DNA of 14,428 bases, from contig JAFITR010000023.1 in the NCBI GenBank assembly GCA_017116025.1, positions 1-14,428 on the forward strand, given 5' to 3'. Origin of the DNA: Simkania negevensis (GTDB lineage Bacteria > Chlamydiota > Chlamydiia > Chlamydiales > JAFITR01). Below the pieces are notes generated by a model. The model was not told the origin of the DNA. It saw nothing but the letters and a program-made list of their open reading frames with translations, and searched no databases. Shown here piece by piece: positions 13,166-14,428 of this stretch. The position numbers and the translations under genes are program-made. Positions within the stretch are counted from its first letter, which is position 1. Every line of letters starts with the position of its first letter.

Positions 13166-13193
13166 TCATTTCGTTGTCTCGTTAATCTTTTCG

Positions 13194-14192
13194 CTACGGC
13201 AGCATCTGCTTGATCGCGTCTCTTTCTTCTAGTAGCTCCTTCTCCGTCCCCTTGATCTTCCCTTGCAAAAAGGCATTCCACGTAAGGCCGCTGACGATCT
13301 TCCAAGACCCATCTCCTGGTGCAGCGCATGGAAAAGAAAAGAAGATCCCTTCGGCAATGTCGTAGGGGTTGCCATCGCTGATGACAGCGGTAGAAAACCA
13401 CTCGCCTTGTGGAGTAGGAGAGACGAGACTTTTGATGGCATCGATGATGGCAGAAGCAGCAGAAGCAGCGCTCGATTTGCCCCTGGCAGCAAGGACCTGA
13501 GCCCCTCGCTTTTGTACCGTCTGGACAAAATCTTTCTCAAACCAAGAGGCGTCGTTGATGACCTCAGAAGCTCTTTTGCCCCCGATCTCAGCATGGACAA
13601 AGTCCGGTACTTGGGTAGCCGAATGGTTCCCCCAGATCGCCATCTTCCTGATCTCCTGGATAGAGACACCCGCCTTGCTAGCAAGCTGTGCTTTGCCACG
13701 GTTTTGGTCCAACCGCGTCATCGCATGAAAATTTTTGGGAGAGATTTTATCAGCATAGCTCATCGCAATAAGAGCGTTGGTATTGCAAGGATTGCCCACA
13801 ACGAGGACCTTGGCATCCCTGTTCGCTACATCGTTGAGTGCTTTGCCCTGTGCAACAAAGATCTTGGCGTTGTCCATCATCAAATCCTTGCGCTCCATCC
13901 CTGGACTGCGAGGTTTTGCTCCTACGAGAAGGGCGTAGTCGACATCGCCAAAAATATCGTGAGGATTTGAGCCGATGCGGACTTTGCGCAACAGAGGAAA
14001 GGCGCAGTCTAACATCTCCATCTCGATGCCTTCTAACACTTTCTCCTGCCCAGGGATGTCGAGAATATTCAGCTCGATCTCCTGGTCAAAGCCTAGCATC
14101 TCCCCACTGGCAATGCGAAACAGTAGGTTATAGGCAATCTGCCCCGCACCACCCGTTACCACTACGCGCTTGACACTTTTGCCCCCCATCAT
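13194..14192 (-). CDS. mdh: Malate dehydrogenase (NAD, cytosolic type)
   Basis: A 332-residue enzyme of the lactate/malate dehydrogenase superfamily, interconverting malate and oxaloacetate. The N-terminal Rossmann segment reads VVVTGGAGQIAYNLLFRIASG, the NAD-binding aspartate is in LNILDIPG, the mobile loop has GAKPRSPGMERKDLM with the substrate arginines, and later come VVGNPCNTNA and the catalytic WGNHSATQVPDF. These are features of the cytosolic-type (MDH type 2) group also found in Chlamydia. Two ATG codons stand in tandem (14192 and 14189); GAGAGG at 14197-14202 is 4 or 7 bases away, so the second may be the true start. A good promoter lies upstream, making mdh the first gene of the chromosomal block in view. 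Confidence 0.96.
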   Translation of the reverse strand: MMGGKSVKRVVVTGGAGQIAYNLLFRIASGEMLGFDQEIELNILDIPGQEKVLEGIEMEMLDCAFPLLRKVRIGSNPHDIFGDVDYALLVGAKPRSPGMERKDLMMDNAKIFVAQGKALNDVANRDAKVLVVGNPCNTNALIAMSYADKISPKNFHAMTRLDQNRGKAQLASKAGVSIQEIRKMAIWGNHSATQVPDFVHAEIGGKRASEVINDASWFEKDFVQTVQKRGAQVLAARGKSSAASAASAIIDAIKSLVSPTPQGEWFSTAVISDGNPYDIAEGIFFSFPCAAPGDGSWKIVSGLTWNAFLQGKIKGTEKELLEERDAIKQMLP

Positions 14193-14227
14193 GATGCCTC
14201 TCTTTTCTCGATGATTATCCTGAGTGC

Positions 14228-14256
14228 ATTCTACGGAACAAGATGCTTATAAGCAA
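14228..14256 (-). promoter_or_regulatory. Predicted sigma-70-type promoter of mdh
   Basis: Minus strand TTGCTT (14251-14256), a 17-base spacer and TAGAAT (14228-14233) match the consensus at 4 of 6 and 5 of 6. The start of transcription would fall near 14221, about 30 bases before the mdh start. The gene order suggests the transcript may continue into citrate synthase and beyond. Confidence 0.55.
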
Positions 14257-14273
14257 AGGACAAAAAGGAACAA

Positions 14274-14336
14274 CAGGGACAACAGGAAGAGCAGGGACAA
14301 CAGAAGTGCTGTCCTGTTGTCCCTTTTGCCCTGCTC
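14274..14336. repeat. Direct and inverted repeat cluster upstream of mdh
   Basis: CAGGGACAACAG occurs twice directly (14274-14285, 14292-14303). GGGACAACAG (14294-14303) also pairs with CTGTTGTCCC (14314-14323), and GAGCA (14289-14293) with TGCTC (14332-14336), making a stem with an 8-base bulge. The first copy can pair with the same right arm, so two alternative stems exist. No gene is seen between 14257 and the window end. Confidence 0.7.
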
Positions 14337-14400
14337 CACTTTTTCTTCAGCCCAAAGGCCTGCTCGAGTTTGGCAGTTTTGCAAAAAAATGTTTTGTTTT

Positions 14401-14413
14401 GCCCCGGAGGGGC
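14401..14413. repeat. Small GC-rich palindrome GCCCC-GGA-GGGGC
   Basis: A 5-bp perfect stem with a 3-base loop at the window edge, in AT-rich surroundings. CGAGTTTGG follows it at 14417-14425 and also occurs at 14365-14373. It resembles short repetitive extragenic palindromes, but one copy at an edge is not enough to name a family. Confidence 0.4.
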
Positions 14414-14428
14414 ATACGAGTTTGGTGG

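Larger units (their letters stand above)
12987..13188. mobile_element. Non-coding palindromic repeat element, copy 2 (MITE-like)
   Basis: Second copy of the element at 9324-9520, in the same orientation, filling the gap between the mdh stop (13194) and the citrate synthase start. It has the same order: GTAACTATTCAGA, hairpin, GTTATTTATTCATTTTTAAC, long inverted repeat, GTTTCATTTCGTTGTCTCG. The flanks match copy 1 almost base for base, but the loop of the long inverted repeat is reversed. The right end stops against the mdh stop codon and there is no third hairpin. Confidence 0.75.

Noticed and set aside
13108..13970. Long open frames opposite and within mdh
   Set aside because: They are shadows of the mdh codons; mdh itself has complete family motifs in its own frame.

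Overview
The window has two parts. Bases 1 to about 5,500 look like a small laterally acquired island beside a serine tRNA gene. Bases about 5,500 to 14,428 are a chromosomal block of seven genes, all on the minus strand. The chromosomal gene set (NAD malate dehydrogenase of the cytosolic type, citrate synthase, a sigma-54-activating response regulator, a PhnP-like metallo-beta-lactamase-fold hydrolase, HflX) suggests a member of the Chlamydiota outside Chlamydiaceae. From memory, Chlamydia keeps mdh, hflX and the phnP-like gene close together but has no citrate synthase. Family and genus cannot be fixed from this window.

Island (about 79-5497). Its left edge carries the 3' part of a serine tRNA gene with a broken 5' half. 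Its right edge is an intact tRNA-Ser(TGA) in the same orientation. This is the arrangement expected from integration into a tRNA gene, but no integrase is present in the window. Inside is a tightly packed plus-strand cassette of four genes: an XRE-type repressor-like protein; an AlbA_2/HATPase-type putative transcriptional regulator with a TGQA-repeat linker and a C-terminal winged-helix-like tail; a small metallophosphoesterase starting with TTG; and an 819-residue protein joining a zinc-binding segment, an archaeo-eukaryotic primase domain (TOTE conflict-system type) and a superfamily 2 helicase. The junctions overlap or nearly touch, so the genes are probably one transcript. A conflict or anti-mobile-element role is inferred, not shown. 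A frameshifted minus-strand gene remnant lies between the cassette and the tRNA.

Chromosomal block. Reading leftward from 14,192 the order is mdh, citrate synthase, sigma-54 response regulator, MBL-fold hydrolase, hflX, glycosyltransferase and an EamA/DMT transporter. Citrate synthase, the regulator and the hydrolase are almost contiguous (2-3 bases apart). Two near-identical intergenic elements of about 200 bp, each with a perfect 42-43 bp inverted repeat, sit after mdh and after the hydrolase gene. Their central loops are in opposite orientation. The 3' end of the EamA gene lies inside a 102-bp tandem repeat of four copies, and the outermost copy supplies a likely -35 box for the tRNA-Ser gene.

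Hand-counted 60-base samples gave about 37-45% G+C in the island and 48-58% in the chromosomal genes. This fits foreign origin of the island but is only a rough sample.
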